A program made the translations under genes and the position numbers. The notes beneath the pieces were generated by a model, which did not search any database, was not told where the DNA came from, and saw only the letters and a list, made by a program, of their open reading frames with translations. Shown here piece by piece: positions 1 through 7,602 of a DNA stretch of 43,681 bases. Each line of letters starts with the position of its first letter. The stretch's first letter is position 1. Source of the stretch: a virus; IMG/VR virus record IMGVR_UViG_3300033153_002424, positions 1 through 43,681 of that record; one strand, 5' to 3'.

Positions 1-102
1 GGAAAAGATTACCATATAGTTAGTGTTATTTCTGAGGGGGGAGAGGGCCAAAACGGGGCAAATCTCAAAAAGTGCGAAAAAAGTTTGTCTAAAGAACGGT
101 GA
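1..102 (+). CDS. 3' part of a small gene that wraps round the window ends (inferred)
   Basis: The first 33 codons in frame 1 are open and end in TGA at 100-102, four bases before the terminase ATG. The frame matches exactly the open frame that runs off the right end (43610-43681, 24 whole codons). Joined, they would make a protein of 57 residues with a Gly-rich middle and a Lys-rich C-terminus. This is an inference from frame continuity: it requires the window ends to be adjacent in the real genome. The position just before the large terminase is where a small terminase might be expected, but 57 residues is too short for that family and I see no HTH in it. Confidence 0.4.
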   Translation, partial: GKDYHIVSVISEGGEGQNGANLKKCEKSLSKER

Positions 103-106
103 AATA

Positions 107-2191
107 ATGTCAGGTAATAACAACGAATACCAGCGTAAGCTTATGGAGAGTCGGCGACGGGCTGAGAGGCTTGTTGAGTTGCCGCCTATCGAAAACGTGA
201 AGCGTCGCAAAGCTTGCCTGAAGGATTTGGGTAAGTTTGCAAAGACTTACTTTGGTGAGATGTTTAGTAAACCATGGAGTGAGGCGCACAAGGCTTGCAT
301 GGCGAAGATGATGTACGCCATTCGTAACGGTGGGCAGTTTGCCAACGCTTTACCTCGTGGTGAAGGAAAGACTACGCTTGCCAAGGTGGCTGGAATCTGG
401 GCGCTATGTGGAGGGTACAGGCGCTACCCCGTATTGATTGGCGCTACTGAGCCCAAGGCTGAGAAGTTATTGAAAGACGTCAAGGCTATGTTCCGGTTCA
501 GTGATTTGCTCGCTGAGGATTTCCCAGAGATCGTATGGCCTATCCGCGCTTTGGAGAATAACTCTATTCGGTGTAAGGCTCAGGAGGCGGTGGTAAGTGC
601 AGAGCTTGCTAAGCAGCTTGAGAAGATCTACGACCTTGACGAACCCTTGACTTGTGAGCCGGTAAAGACTGAGATGACGTGGACAGCTAAGGTGGTAGTA
701 CTCCCGACTGTTGAGGGCTGTGTTACTTCTGGGTGTGTTATTGAGATTGGCGGGCTGACAGGAGATATTCGCGGGAAGTGTCTCACCAATACTTCAGGCG
801 AAGTGATACGACCTGACCTCGCAATCGTAGACGATCCACAAACACATGGCAGCGCGGCTAGTCCGGCGCAGTGTAACGACCGTGAAGAAATCATAAACGC
901 TGATGTAATGGGGCTGAGTGGTCCAGGTGAGAAGATCACAGTATTTATGCCGTGTACAGTAATCAAGAGAGACGACCTGGCGGAGCGTTTTCTTGATCGT
1001 GAGCGCAACCCAGACTGGCAGGGTGAACGGCATGCGATGATTAGAAGCTGGCCGGATGATATGGAGCTTTGGGATGAGTACAATGCAGTCAGGATCAAAG
1101 GGCTGAGGGCTGAGGACAGAGGGAAGGCAGCCAATAAGTTCTATCGAAAGAACAAAAACGAGCTTGAGAATGGCGCGGCAGTGAGTTGGGAGGCACGCAA
1201 AAGCAAGAAAGACTGCTCTGCATTACAGCATGCAATGGACCTATTTTTCAGATTGGGCGAAAAGGCTTTTATGAGCGAGTATCAGAACGACCCACCCGAA
1301 GAGAATATGAGTATCTACGAACTACAGCCTGAGATGGTGCGTAGTCGTGCGACCGGGATAGAATACAGGCATGTCCCGTTTGCCTGCCAATTCCTGACAG
1401 CTATGATAGATGTAAACAGGTATGGATTGCATTATACAGTGTTTGCTACTACCGCAGATTTCGCTGGGAATGTTGTAGACTATGGCAAGTACCCACCAAG
1501 CGCGAAGGATGTAATTTGGAGCGAGGAACACCACGGCGGCAGGACTGAGGCCCAAGCCATCTACGAGGCGATTGTCACACTATGCGAAGATCTGACAAAA
1601 CGCCACTATATGAAAGAGGGCGACCCGATGATGTTCGACCTTATCACGGTTGACTGTGGATATTTGATGGATGTTGTATTCCGCGCGGTAGACTTTGCCA
1701 ACAGACAGCTACCGGTTGAGATCGTTGCTAGTCGCGGACGTGCCCAGAAGGATTACCGAGAAACCCACGCGGTGGGCAGACCTGCGGATAATTGCTATCG
1801 GGCAGTCTGGAAAACTAAAGGTAGAGTGCTGGTGCATAACGCAGATTATTGGCGGTCACGATGTCAACAGGGCTGGTTGCTAATCCCCGGCGCTCCCGGT
1901 AGTATGGCGCTATACGGCAAGGAAGGACGACACGAGAACTTCTCAGAGCATATTTGTGCAGAGATACTACGCGAACACATACAGGGAGAGAAAAACGAAT
2001 ACTACGATTGGGCAAGGAAACCGGGAATAAAGAACGACCTACTGGATAGTACAGTGGGTGCAATGGCAGCGGCTAGTATTGTGGGGGCGTCATTCGACAA
2101 CCCCGGCGGTCAGCCTAGCTTTATCCCCGGCGCACACCACGAGACCAAGCCAACGAACGAACCCCGAGTACGAAAAGCAACATATAGCTGA
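107..2191 (+). CDS. terL: Terminase large subunit (packaging ATPase/nuclease)
   Basis: Packages DNA into the prohead through an N-terminal ATPase and cuts it with a C-terminal RNase H-like nuclease. From the ATG at 107 the protein has 694 residues. A degenerate Walker A, PRGEGKTT, lies at about residues 83-90, and a Walker B, DLAIVDDPQ, has its acidic pair near 242-243. Nuclease acidic residues are likely D435 (MIDVNRYG), D516 (TVDCGYLMD) and D647 (NDLLDSTVG). The frame is open back to a GTG at 23, but that start has no ribosome site and would overlap the small upstream frame, so ATG 107 is preferred. Family membership is clear from motif order and genome position; the packaging type (cos or pac) cannot be read from it. 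No small terminase is recognisable beside it. Confidence 0.92.
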   Translation: MSGNNNEYQRKLMESRRRAERLVELPPIENVKRRKACLKDLGKFAKTYFGEMFSKPWSEAHKACMAKMMYAIRNGGQFANALPRGEGKTTLAKVAGIWALCGGYRRYPVLIGATEPKAEKLLKDVKAMFRFSDLLAEDFPEIVWPIRALENNSIRCKAQEAVVSAELAKQLEKIYDLDEPLTCEPVKTEMTWTAKVVVLPTVEGCVTSGCVIEIGGLTGDIRGKCLTNTSGEVIRPDLAIVDDPQTHGSAASPAQCNDREEIINADVMGLSGPGEKITVFMPCTVIKRDDLAERFLDRERNPDWQGERHAMIRSWPDDMELWDEYNAVRIKGLRAEDRGKAANKFYRKNKNELENGAAVSWEARKSKKDCSALQHAMDLFFRLGEKAFMSEYQNDPPEENMSIYELQPEMVRSRATGIEYRHVPFACQFLTAMIDVNRYGLHYTVFATTADFAGNVVDYGKYPPSAKDVIWSEEHHGGRTEAQAIYEAIVTLCEDLTKRHYMKEGDPMMFDLITVDCGYLMDVVFRAVDFANRQLPVEIVASRGRAQKDYRETHAVGRPADNCYRAVWKTKGRVLVHNADYWRSRCQQGWLLIPGAPGSMALYGKEGRHENFSEHICAEILREHIQGEKNEYYDWARKPGIKNDLLDSTVGAMAAASIVGASFDNPGGQPSFIPGAHHETKPTNEPRVRKATYS

Positions 2192-2199
2192 GGTGGAAC

Positions 2200-2685
2200 A
2201 TGCCGGAACTTGTAACCCCTAATATTGGCTTTGCGTTTTATGCAAAAGGCCAAAACACAAAGACTCACATTGTCGGCCATTGGAATGGAAAGGTAAACAT
2301 GAAGTGTTGCGATAGTGACACCGTAGATAAGAACGAATGCCATAGGCAGCCATGGGACTTGGCCCGCGTGTGCAAGAACTGTCTTGATCGAGTAGGAGAC
2401 GTTGCGATTAATCCGCTGCCCTACCATAGGGAGAACACCGCAGATGTGTACGAAGATAACGAAAAGAATTGGTATGCTGTCGGTGTTCGGCATCACAACC
2501 GTGGAACACATACGGGCTCTTTTTACTTCTCAACCTACGGAGATATTAGCCCAGAAGACCTAAAGCACGCTGGGCGCAAATGGGCAAAGAAGAGTGAGGA
2601 AGATTGGCCCGAATTTGCCTTTCGCGGGGCTCCTGTTATTACGTTTTTCCACGAAGTACACCAAGAAAAAGAGGAAACATCATGA
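2200..2685 (+). CDS. Hypothetical protein, 161 aa
   Basis: I do not recognise this protein. It begins eight bases after the terminase stop with a GAGGTGG ribosome site. The N-terminal half carries a Cys pair (KCCDSD) and a later CKNC motif, so it may bind a metal. The rest is rich in Trp, His and acidic residues and has no membrane segment. Its end overlaps the next gene by four bases (ATGA), which suggests translational coupling in a packaging-proximal operon. Confidence 0.75.
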   Translation: MPELVTPNIGFAFYAKGQNTKTHIVGHWNGKVNMKCCDSDTVDKNECHRQPWDLARVCKNCLDRVGDVAINPLPYHRENTADVYEDNEKNWYAVGVRHHNRGTHTGSFYFSTYGDISPEDLKHAGRKWAKKSEEDWPEFAFRGAPVITFFHEVHQEKEETS

Positions 2686-2993
2686 CCGAAGATGAAAAAC
2701 GAGAAGTGAAAGCGTGGACGCAATTCAGCTCAGAGTTTATGGGAATGCTCTGCGCAATGGCAGACTGTGGACATGAGACAATAGACGCTCATTACATGTA
2801 TCGCCCATCTACAGATAGTCCCTTCTTTCGGGCTATAGTCAATTGGCTTGCAACTGGGAAAGGATTTGATGAAGTGATGGAGCTTCACCCAACCAAGGAT
2901 TTAATTAGAGCAAGGATGAGTGAGAGACTTACCGATTTGAACCTATTTGACAAATCTAAACCAACATTAGCTGAGGTGGATTATGAGAGATAG
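2682..2993 (+). CDS. Hypothetical protein, 103 aa
   Basis: Unrecognised, acidic and probably soluble and helical. The ATG at 2682 sits in an ATGA overlap with the previous stop and is preceded by AGAGGAAAC, so I chose it over upstream starts. The first half includes MLCAMADCGHE, with two Cys and a His that could be structural. The C-terminus overlaps the next gene by 11 bases. Confidence 0.7.
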   Translation: MTEDEKREVKAWTQFSSEFMGMLCAMADCGHETIDAHYMYRPSTDSPFFRAIVNWLATGKGFDEVMELHPTKDLIRARMSERLTDLNLFDKSKPTLAEVDYER

Positions 2994-3195
2994 AGATGTA
3001 AGCGAGTCTGTAACGGTAGAGATGTCGGCATTTTGCCCTTATTGTAAGATCCAGATGAAGCGAGCACAGTTCGAAGGCGACGACGTTGTATATTGTGATA
3101 AGAAAGATTGCCCGATTGAAGGCCATCTATACAGAGCCCATCACGAACGCCTTACCTGCGTTGGCAATCAAAGCTCGTTGAAGGTGAAGAAATGA
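2983..3195 (+). CDS. Small zinc-ribbon protein, 70 aa
   Basis: Two Cys pairs, CPYC at about residues 18-21 and CDKKDC at about 38-43, are spaced as in a small zinc ribbon, followed by two His. The fold is inferred from Cys spacing; no target is known. The start ATG lies inside the end of the upstream gene after GAGGTGG, and its stop overlaps the start of the next gene, as expected in a tightly coupled operon. Confidence 0.7.
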   Translation: MRDRDVSESVTVEMSAFCPYCKIQMKRAQFEGDDVVYCDKKDCPIEGHLYRAHHERLTCVGNQSSLKVKK

Positions 3196-3614
3196 AAATT
3201 AAACGATACAGACCAGTTCTGGACCGCGACGGAATCTATTTTAAGAAAGACCCTAAAGGTGAGTGGGTTTCATACCAGGACCACGCCGAAAGATCCGTCG
3301 AGTACGGTTGTAATAAATGCGGGGCTCATAGTGTTTGTAGGTGCAAGGCTGAGGAGCCTGTCAAGCCTAAGTTTAAGCTGTTTGAGATTGATTGGAAGTC
3401 TACATATCCCGCAGTTACCAGCGAATGGGGCCAATGTTTCCCGTCTGTAGGTGCTATATTAGGCCAGTACCGCATCTTCGGGTTTGATTCTGACGGACTA
3501 GATGAGTTCGATGCGGAAAGCCTTAAAACATACATACGCCAAAAGAACTACGACACTCACCCGAGCGACCACACAGGCAACCGGAAGTACGCCATTGGGA
3601 GGTTGGAGCAATGA
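3192..3614 (+). CDS. Hypothetical protein with N-terminal Cys knuckle, 140 aa
   Basis: Unrecognised. A CNKCGAHSVCRC stretch near residues 39-50 looks like a metal-binding knuckle. The remainder is mixed and aromatic without membrane segments. The start overlaps the previous stop (ATGA) after GGTGAAGA, and the stop overlaps the next start, so it is part of the same translationally linked run. Confidence 0.7.
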   Translation: MKIKRYRPVLDRDGIYFKKDPKGEWVSYQDHAERSVEYGCNKCGAHSVCRCKAEEPVKPKFKLFEIDWKSTYPAVTSEWGQCFPSVGAILGQYRIFGFDSDGLDEFDAESLKTYIRQKNYDTHPSDHTGNRKYAIGRLEQ

Positions 3615-3916
3615 ACGTTGACCTGAAACGCTGTAGCGACTGGATTTGTACGGAACATGAGATTTGTGTTACAGTCAAATCACTTACTGAAGCACTCGAC
3701 GCAATCGTCGAGAAACACCCAGACGATGCAGCGGTGATAGATAGGGTTAGAATGATGCTGCTCAGGTGGGAGTCTGACAATATCAAAGCTCATAATGAGT
3801 CATTCAGGAGTACTATCGACGACTTGTATGATAGACTTCGTGATGCTAAAAAGAAAATAGAAAAGCCCGTAGTGAAAAAGAGCATATGGGCTAAAATCAA
3901 GGCTGGAGGTAACTGA
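3611..3916 (+). CDS. Hypothetical helical protein, 101 aa
   Basis: Unrecognised. The N-terminus has two Cys (CSDWICTEHE). The rest is strongly helical with heptad-like spacing (VRMMLLRWESDNIKAHNESF and following), so a coiled coil is likely. ATGA overlap with the upstream gene and a GTTGGAGCA ribosome site support the start. It ends with a short Lys-rich tail. Confidence 0.68.
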   Translation: MNVDLKRCSDWICTEHEICVTVKSLTEALDAIVEKHPDDAAVIDRVRMMLLRWESDNIKAHNESFRSTIDDLYDRLRDAKKKIEKPVVKKSIWAKIKAGGN

Positions 3917-3917
3917 T

Positions 3918-4154
3918 ATGGCAAAACGTAAACGCGGTAGACCTCGAAAGAAACCAGAGATGGACAAGACTATCCAACACGGGATACACCCCCGATATCA
4001 TGCGCCTTGCACCAAGTGCCCAGAGTGCGGGAGTCAGGGCAGGCCGATAGAGACAAAGCCATTTCATCCGCTCCACATCATAGAGAAATATCACCAATGC
4101 GTAAAAGACTCGTCTCACTGGTGGGTTGAGGTACGCGAGATGGGGGCAGTTTGA
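3918..4154 (+). CDS. AT-hook plus zinc-ribbon protein, 78 aa
   Basis: Starts with KRKRGRPRKK, an AT-hook-like motif known to bind the minor groove of AT-rich DNA. Next come CTKCPECGSQG (about residues 32-42) and a later Cys-His cluster, which suggests a zinc ribbon. A role in binding nucleic acid is therefore likely but not specific. It is the last gene before the terminator at 4191 and follows a GGAGGT ribosome site. Confidence 0.72.
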   Translation: MAKRKRGRPRKKPEMDKTIQHGIHPRYHAPCTKCPECGSQGRPIETKPFHPLHIIEKYHQCVKDSSHWWVEVREMGAV

Positions 4155-4190
4155 CGTGCTGACATAGTTAAAATATCCCACCCCAGCACA

Positions 4191-4227
4191 AGCGCCGGTT
4201 CATTTAGTTCCGGCGCTCTTTCTTTTT
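4191..4227 (+). terminator. Rho-independent terminator
   Basis: A perfect 8-bp stem, AGCGCCGG (4191-4198) with CCGGCGCT (4210-4217), has an 11-base loop and is followed by CTTTCTTTTT. It closes the terminase-proximal run of small genes and separates it from the head genes. Confidence 0.9.
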
Positions 4228-4260
4228 GACGCTATCCGTATATCAAAAGGAGCGATTCTT

Positions 4261-4893
4261 ATGTGCAGCGGGTCAGTGGTATTTTTAGGGCTTTATTATC
4301 CCACAGTCGATTCAGTGAAACTCAGGGAACTACAAGTACAGGGTGCGGAAGTCTGGACAATGAACGACTATTATCTGTATTACCCTTGGTTAATGGCTGA
4401 CGGTATATTCCAGATCCATAAGCCGGAGTGGCTACCGCTCAACAAGAACAACAGATGGACGGGCGACTATAAAGGGGAGTACAACGCCGCTAATTGTCCG
4501 GTATACGCTTGTTGGCCGGATAAAGGGCTTGATAACGAGGTGATAATGGATAATACCATGATGAGTAAATGGTTTACAGTGTCCCTCTATCAGTGCACCA
4601 TCTGTTATATGCTGGCGGTTGCTATGGATCAAGGGAAAAAGAAAGTGATCATAGAGGGTATGGAGTTCCTTTCAGACGGTGAGCGTGACTATCAGTTGCC
4701 GTATATCATGGCATGCATCAAGATATCCAGAAAGAACGGCTTAGAGGTCGAGATAGACCCAGAGATTGAGGCTAGATGGGCGAACTCTATAGATTGGGGA
4801 AACCTTAAAGATATTGCAGCCTATCACACAATGGAAAGGCGTACCCCGTTAAGGGGCGATGAGTTGCGAGTAGATATCAGTCCGTATCTTTGA
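4261..4893 (+). CDS. MptE/DUF115-like Rossmann protein, 210 aa
   Basis: The layout matches two other proteins in this window (21187 and 25617). An N-terminal beta strand (SVVFLGLYYP) is followed by VWTMNDYY, then an aromatic ..IHKPEW segment, a helix with MLAVAMDQG, and KVIIEGMEFLSDGERDYQ, which aligns by eye with IYLAGIDYRSPDRAEIEFE of the 25617 protein. Proteins of this shape (DUF115/MptE-like) are found with glycosyltransferases, but the reaction is unknown. It stands alone between a terminator and the head genes, after an AAAGGAG ribosome site. Assignment is by pattern only. Confidence 0.6.
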   Translation: MCSGSVVFLGLYYPTVDSVKLRELQVQGAEVWTMNDYYLYYPWLMADGIFQIHKPEWLPLNKNNRWTGDYKGEYNAANCPVYACWPDKGLDNEVIMDNTMMSKWFTVSLYQCTICYMLAVAMDQGKKKVIIEGMEFLSDGERDYQLPYIMACIKISRKNGLEVEIDPEIEARWANSIDWGNLKDIAAYHTMERRTPLRGDELRVDISPYL

Positions 4894-4932
4894 CGTTGTG
4901 TTTTTTGGTAGTTAACTAAAGAGGTGTATCAC

Positions 4933-5112
4933 ATGGCAGATAGTAAGCCCGTTAGGTCTAAGCCAAAAAAGAAGAAAATTCCAGAAGGTATTACCCCGTG
5001 TGCAGGAAAGTTTAGGGCTACTGCCATCATTAAGGGGCGCAAAGAGTGTCTAGGCTCGTTTGGCACGCTAAAAGAAGCGATTGCCGCTCAGGAGCTGGTC
5101 AATGGCAATTAA
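4933..5112 (+). CDS. Small AP2-like DNA-binding protein, 59 aa
   Basis: After a Lys-rich start the chain reads GKFRATAIIKGRKECLGSFGTLKEAIAAQE, the three-strand-plus-helix pattern of AP2-like domains often found in phage HNH enzymes and integrases. Here the domain stands alone with no nuclease part. The ATG at 4933 is chosen because GAGGTG lies six bases upstream; a GTG at 4924 overlaps that ribosome site. It overlaps the following connector gene by 11 bases. Confidence 0.6.
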   Translation: MADSKPVRSKPKKKKIPEGITPCAGKFRATAIIKGRKECLGSFGTLKEAIAAQELVNGN

Positions 5113-5353
5113 AACAACCCTTTCGCAGATTGAAGAGGTCCAGACCGCTATCACTGCGGTTATGGCTGGGCAGTCTTATAAAATCGGAAACATGACATAC
5201 ACCCGCGCAAGCCTTTCCTCGCTTCAGGAGAGAGAAGATTCTCTACTGACGAGGTACTACCGCGAGCAGGGTAATAATCCTCGCGTATCGCGTTCAAGGT
5301 ACTCAGAGGCAAGCTACCGGAGCGGAGGCGGAACAAATGATCGAGTCAGTTAA
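5102..5353 (+). CDS. gpW-like head-tail connector protein, 83 aa
   Basis: The pattern of an N-terminal helix (LSQIEEVQTAITAVMAGQ), a short hairpin (YKIGNMTYTRASL) and a second helix (LSSLQEREDSLLTRYYREQ) is that of the lambda gpW family, which joins the head to the tail. The position directly before the portal also matches lambda. CAGGAG lies ahead of the chosen ATG. Its Ser/Arg-rich tail overlaps the portal start by 17 bases. Confidence 0.82.
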   Translation: MAIKTTLSQIEEVQTAITAVMAGQSYKIGNMTYTRASLSSLQEREDSLLTRYYREQGNNPRVSRSRYSEASYRSGGGTNDRVS

Positions 5354-6833
5354 AACACTTCTAAGCGATATCGGCGACGTGTTGTCGTTTGGGTATGATG
5401 CCACGGTGAATAAAGACCGCAGGGCAAGACCAGCTACCAGAACAATGTCCGAGGATGACCAGCTTAATTCGTGGGCACGTAAAAAGGCGATAGCTACACA
5501 GCGGGATCAGGTACGAAATCTCTCATGGGTAGCATGGGCAGCACGAAAGCATATCAATTTTGTGTCTCACTTCGCGTTTAGGGCTACAACTGACGACGAA
5601 GACCTGAATAAAAAGCTTGATGAGCTTATGGCGGATTGGAGCTTACCCGAAAACTGCGACGTAGCGAAAAGGCATAGCCTCGATGAAATGATGGCTCTTT
5701 TTGAATCGGGCCAGGTGATTGACGGCGATTGCGCGTTTTTGAAGGCTGGAACGGCCCTACAGGGCATCGAATCGGACAGGATTACGCGACCGACCACGGG
5801 TCAAGTGCCTAGAGATGTTACCGATTTGGGCTTAGTCCTGAAGAAAGACGGCAGTACCAAGTCATATTCTATCTGTAACCGCAGCCAAAGCGGGTTTGAG
5901 CTACAGAAGCTTGCCAAGGCGGCTAATGTGTTCTTTGCTGGGTATTTTAAGCGATTCGACCAAACGCGCGGTATATCCCCCCTTCTTACGGCTACGAACG
6001 ACAATCAGGACATTTACGAGTGCACAGAGTACACGCTTATCAAGATGAAGATGCATTCCATGCTTGGCGCTCAGGTGACAAGGCAGATGCCATCGTCTAA
6101 TGACGGTTGGACATACGACCAGAAAAACTCTACCACCCAGGGCGGCGAGAGTGAGACCTCTTACGAGTTTGATATGGTAGCAGGGATGAAGTTGGAGATG
6201 GACCCAGGCGACAAGGTGGAGATGCTTGAGAGCAAGACCCCATCCGATGAGTTCCAATCGTTCACAGAGTTTATGATCCGTGTCGCGCTCCTCGCCTTGG
6301 ATATCCCGTTCAGCATGTTCAACAGCAAACAGAACAATAACAACGCTATGCGCATGGACTTTCGGCAGTACATCGACAGCGCACGAAAGAAGCAGAGCAA
6401 GAACAAGCGTGTTTTGAATGATATCACCAAATGGAAGCTGCAACAGTGGCTCGTAGCTGATGAGTTGACGGTTGACGAGTTCCAACGTGCATTGTGGATA
6501 TGGCAGCCCAGCGGAACGCCTATCTTTGATCCGCGTACAGAGATTGACGCATTCGCAACAGAAGTTTCTAACGGGTTTAACAGCCGCACGAATATCGCTA
6601 GTGAGCGCGGAATGGATCAGCGTCAGATATTCAAAGACCTACAGAGGGAAGAGCAGGAGATTGAAGCACTTGGGCTAAAAGGCATTACCATCGGCCAACC
6701 TGGGCAGATCTCTATTGGTGCTCAAGAGGAGAAAGCCAAGGCCGACAACGTAGAGCAGCAGGCAGTATCCGAAGGCGTAGAGTTTGAGGAAGGCAAGCAC
6801 TACAACGACGACAACGGTGCTAAGACCTGCTAA
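5337..6833 (+). CDS. Portal protein (lambda B-like), 498 aa
   Basis: Forms the dodecameric ring at the packaging vertex. Lambda-type portal features are visible: the N-terminal ARKKAIATQRDQVRNLSWVAWAARKHINFV segment, a central G..CD region, the long helical PFSMFNSKQNNNNAMRMDFRQYIDSARKKQ stretch and ALWIWQPSGTPIFDPRTEIDAFATEVSNGF near the C-terminus. Length and position fit the family. The start overlaps the gpW-like gene. The C-terminal coding sequence ends within an 11-bp direct repeat (TAAGACCTGCT at 6821 and 6836). Confidence 0.92.
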   Translation: MIESVKTLLSDIGDVLSFGYDATVNKDRRARPATRTMSEDDQLNSWARKKAIATQRDQVRNLSWVAWAARKHINFVSHFAFRATTDDEDLNKKLDELMADWSLPENCDVAKRHSLDEMMALFESGQVIDGDCAFLKAGTALQGIESDRITRPTTGQVPRDVTDLGLVLKKDGSTKSYSICNRSQSGFELQKLAKAANVFFAGYFKRFDQTRGISPLLTATNDNQDIYECTEYTLIKMKMHSMLGAQVTRQMPSSNDGWTYDQKNSTTQGGESETSYEFDMVAGMKLEMDPGDKVEMLESKTPSDEFQSFTEFMIRVALLALDIPFSMFNSKQNNNNAMRMDFRQYIDSARKKQSKNKRVLNDITKWKLQQWLVADELTVDEFQRALWIWQPSGTPIFDPRTEIDAFATEVSNGFNSRTNIASERGMDQRQIFKDLQREEQEIEALGLKGITIGQPGQISIGAQEEKAKADNVEQQAVSEGVEFEEGKHYNDDNGAKTC

Positions 6834-6849
6834 AATAAGACCTGCTCGC

Positions 6850-7602
6850 ATGAGACGGGCAGCTACACCTATAGACGGTGAAGACGGTCTAAGTGGTGTA
6901 GACGGTATCAACGGGATAGACGGCAAAGACGGAATCAATGGAAAGGACGGCAAGAGCGGCGCTAACGGGTTACAAGGTATAGACGGAATCAACGGCGCAG
7001 ACGGGAAGGACGGCGTACAAGGTACAGACGGGGCTGACGGCTTAAACGGTCAAGACGGTGATATTGGTTTGCAAGGCGAAGCGGGCCCACGGGGCGACAA
7101 GGGAGAAGCCGGAGAGCAAGGCCCGAAAGGTGACAAGGGGGACAACGGTCAAACTCCGGATCATCAGATTGACCGGAAAAAGGGGCGAATACGTTTTAAG
7201 CTTGACAATGGCAAGTGGGGCGCGTGGGTAGAGATCAAACAAGAGATTATTGATAGGACTGTGAATTCAGGTGGTCGTGGTGCCCAATCGCTTCAGGCGA
7301 TAAAGGACGTTGGACGGCTTAATTACAATATCCAGCCTATTAAGACCGTAGCAGCCGACTACAACGCAGAAGGCAGAGACTTTTCCATAGTTATCGACGC
7401 GTCTTTGGAAGCTGTCACTGTAACGCTTCCGGCATCCCCGACAAAGGGGAAGGTGTACAATATTCCATGCTTGGACAGTACCAATACTGCCAAAGTTGAT
7501 TTTAACGGAAAACTATTTTATGACAGCTCAGACGATGAGACTTTATTCAAAGGCGAAAATCTAAAAGTGCAGTATTCTGGCACACAATGGGTGAGTGCAT
7601 GA
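6850..7602 (+). CDS. Collagen-like structural protein, about 250 aa
   Basis: From about residue 10 the protein has some 30 Gly-X-Y triplets (GEDGLSGVDGINGIDG and onward to GDKGDNGQTPD), a motif known to form collagen-like triple helices in phage fibres. A globular C-terminal part with beta-rich segments (DFSIVIDASLEAVTVTLPA, GENLKVQYSGTQW) probably trimerises. The start is uncertain: ATG 6850 lacks a ribosome site, and the frame is open to a TTG at 6784 inside the portal gene. Location between portal and protease suggests a virion surface or head fibre rather than a tail fibre. Its end overlaps the next gene (ATGA), pointing to a joint structure. Confidence 0.8.
   Translation: MRRAATPIDGEDGLSGVDGINGIDGKDGINGKDGKSGANGLQGIDGINGADGKDGVQGTDGADGLNGQDGDIGLQGEAGPRGDKGEAGEQGPKGDKGDNGQTPDHQIDRKKGRIRFKLDNGKWGAWVEIKQEIIDRTVNSGGRGAQSLQAIKDVGRLNYNIQPIKTVAADYNAEGRDFSIVIDASLEAVTVTLPASPTKGKVYNIPCLDSTNTAKVDFNGKLFYDSSDDETLFKGENLKVQYSGTQWVSA

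Noticed and set aside
23-106. Upstream GTG start for the terminase
   Set aside because: No ribosome site, and it would overlap the frame that appears to wrap round the window ends.
4890-4918. TTGACG plus TAACTA as a promoter
   Set aside because: The -10 is poor and TTGACG arises repeatedly here (also 9384 and 20006) from a TGA stop in the same context; no consistent -10 follows.
6784-6849. TTG start for the collagen-like gene inside the portal gene
   Set aside because: No ribosome site in front of it; the Thr-run it adds (ASTTTTTT) looks like a shadow of the portal frame. The true start remains uncertain.
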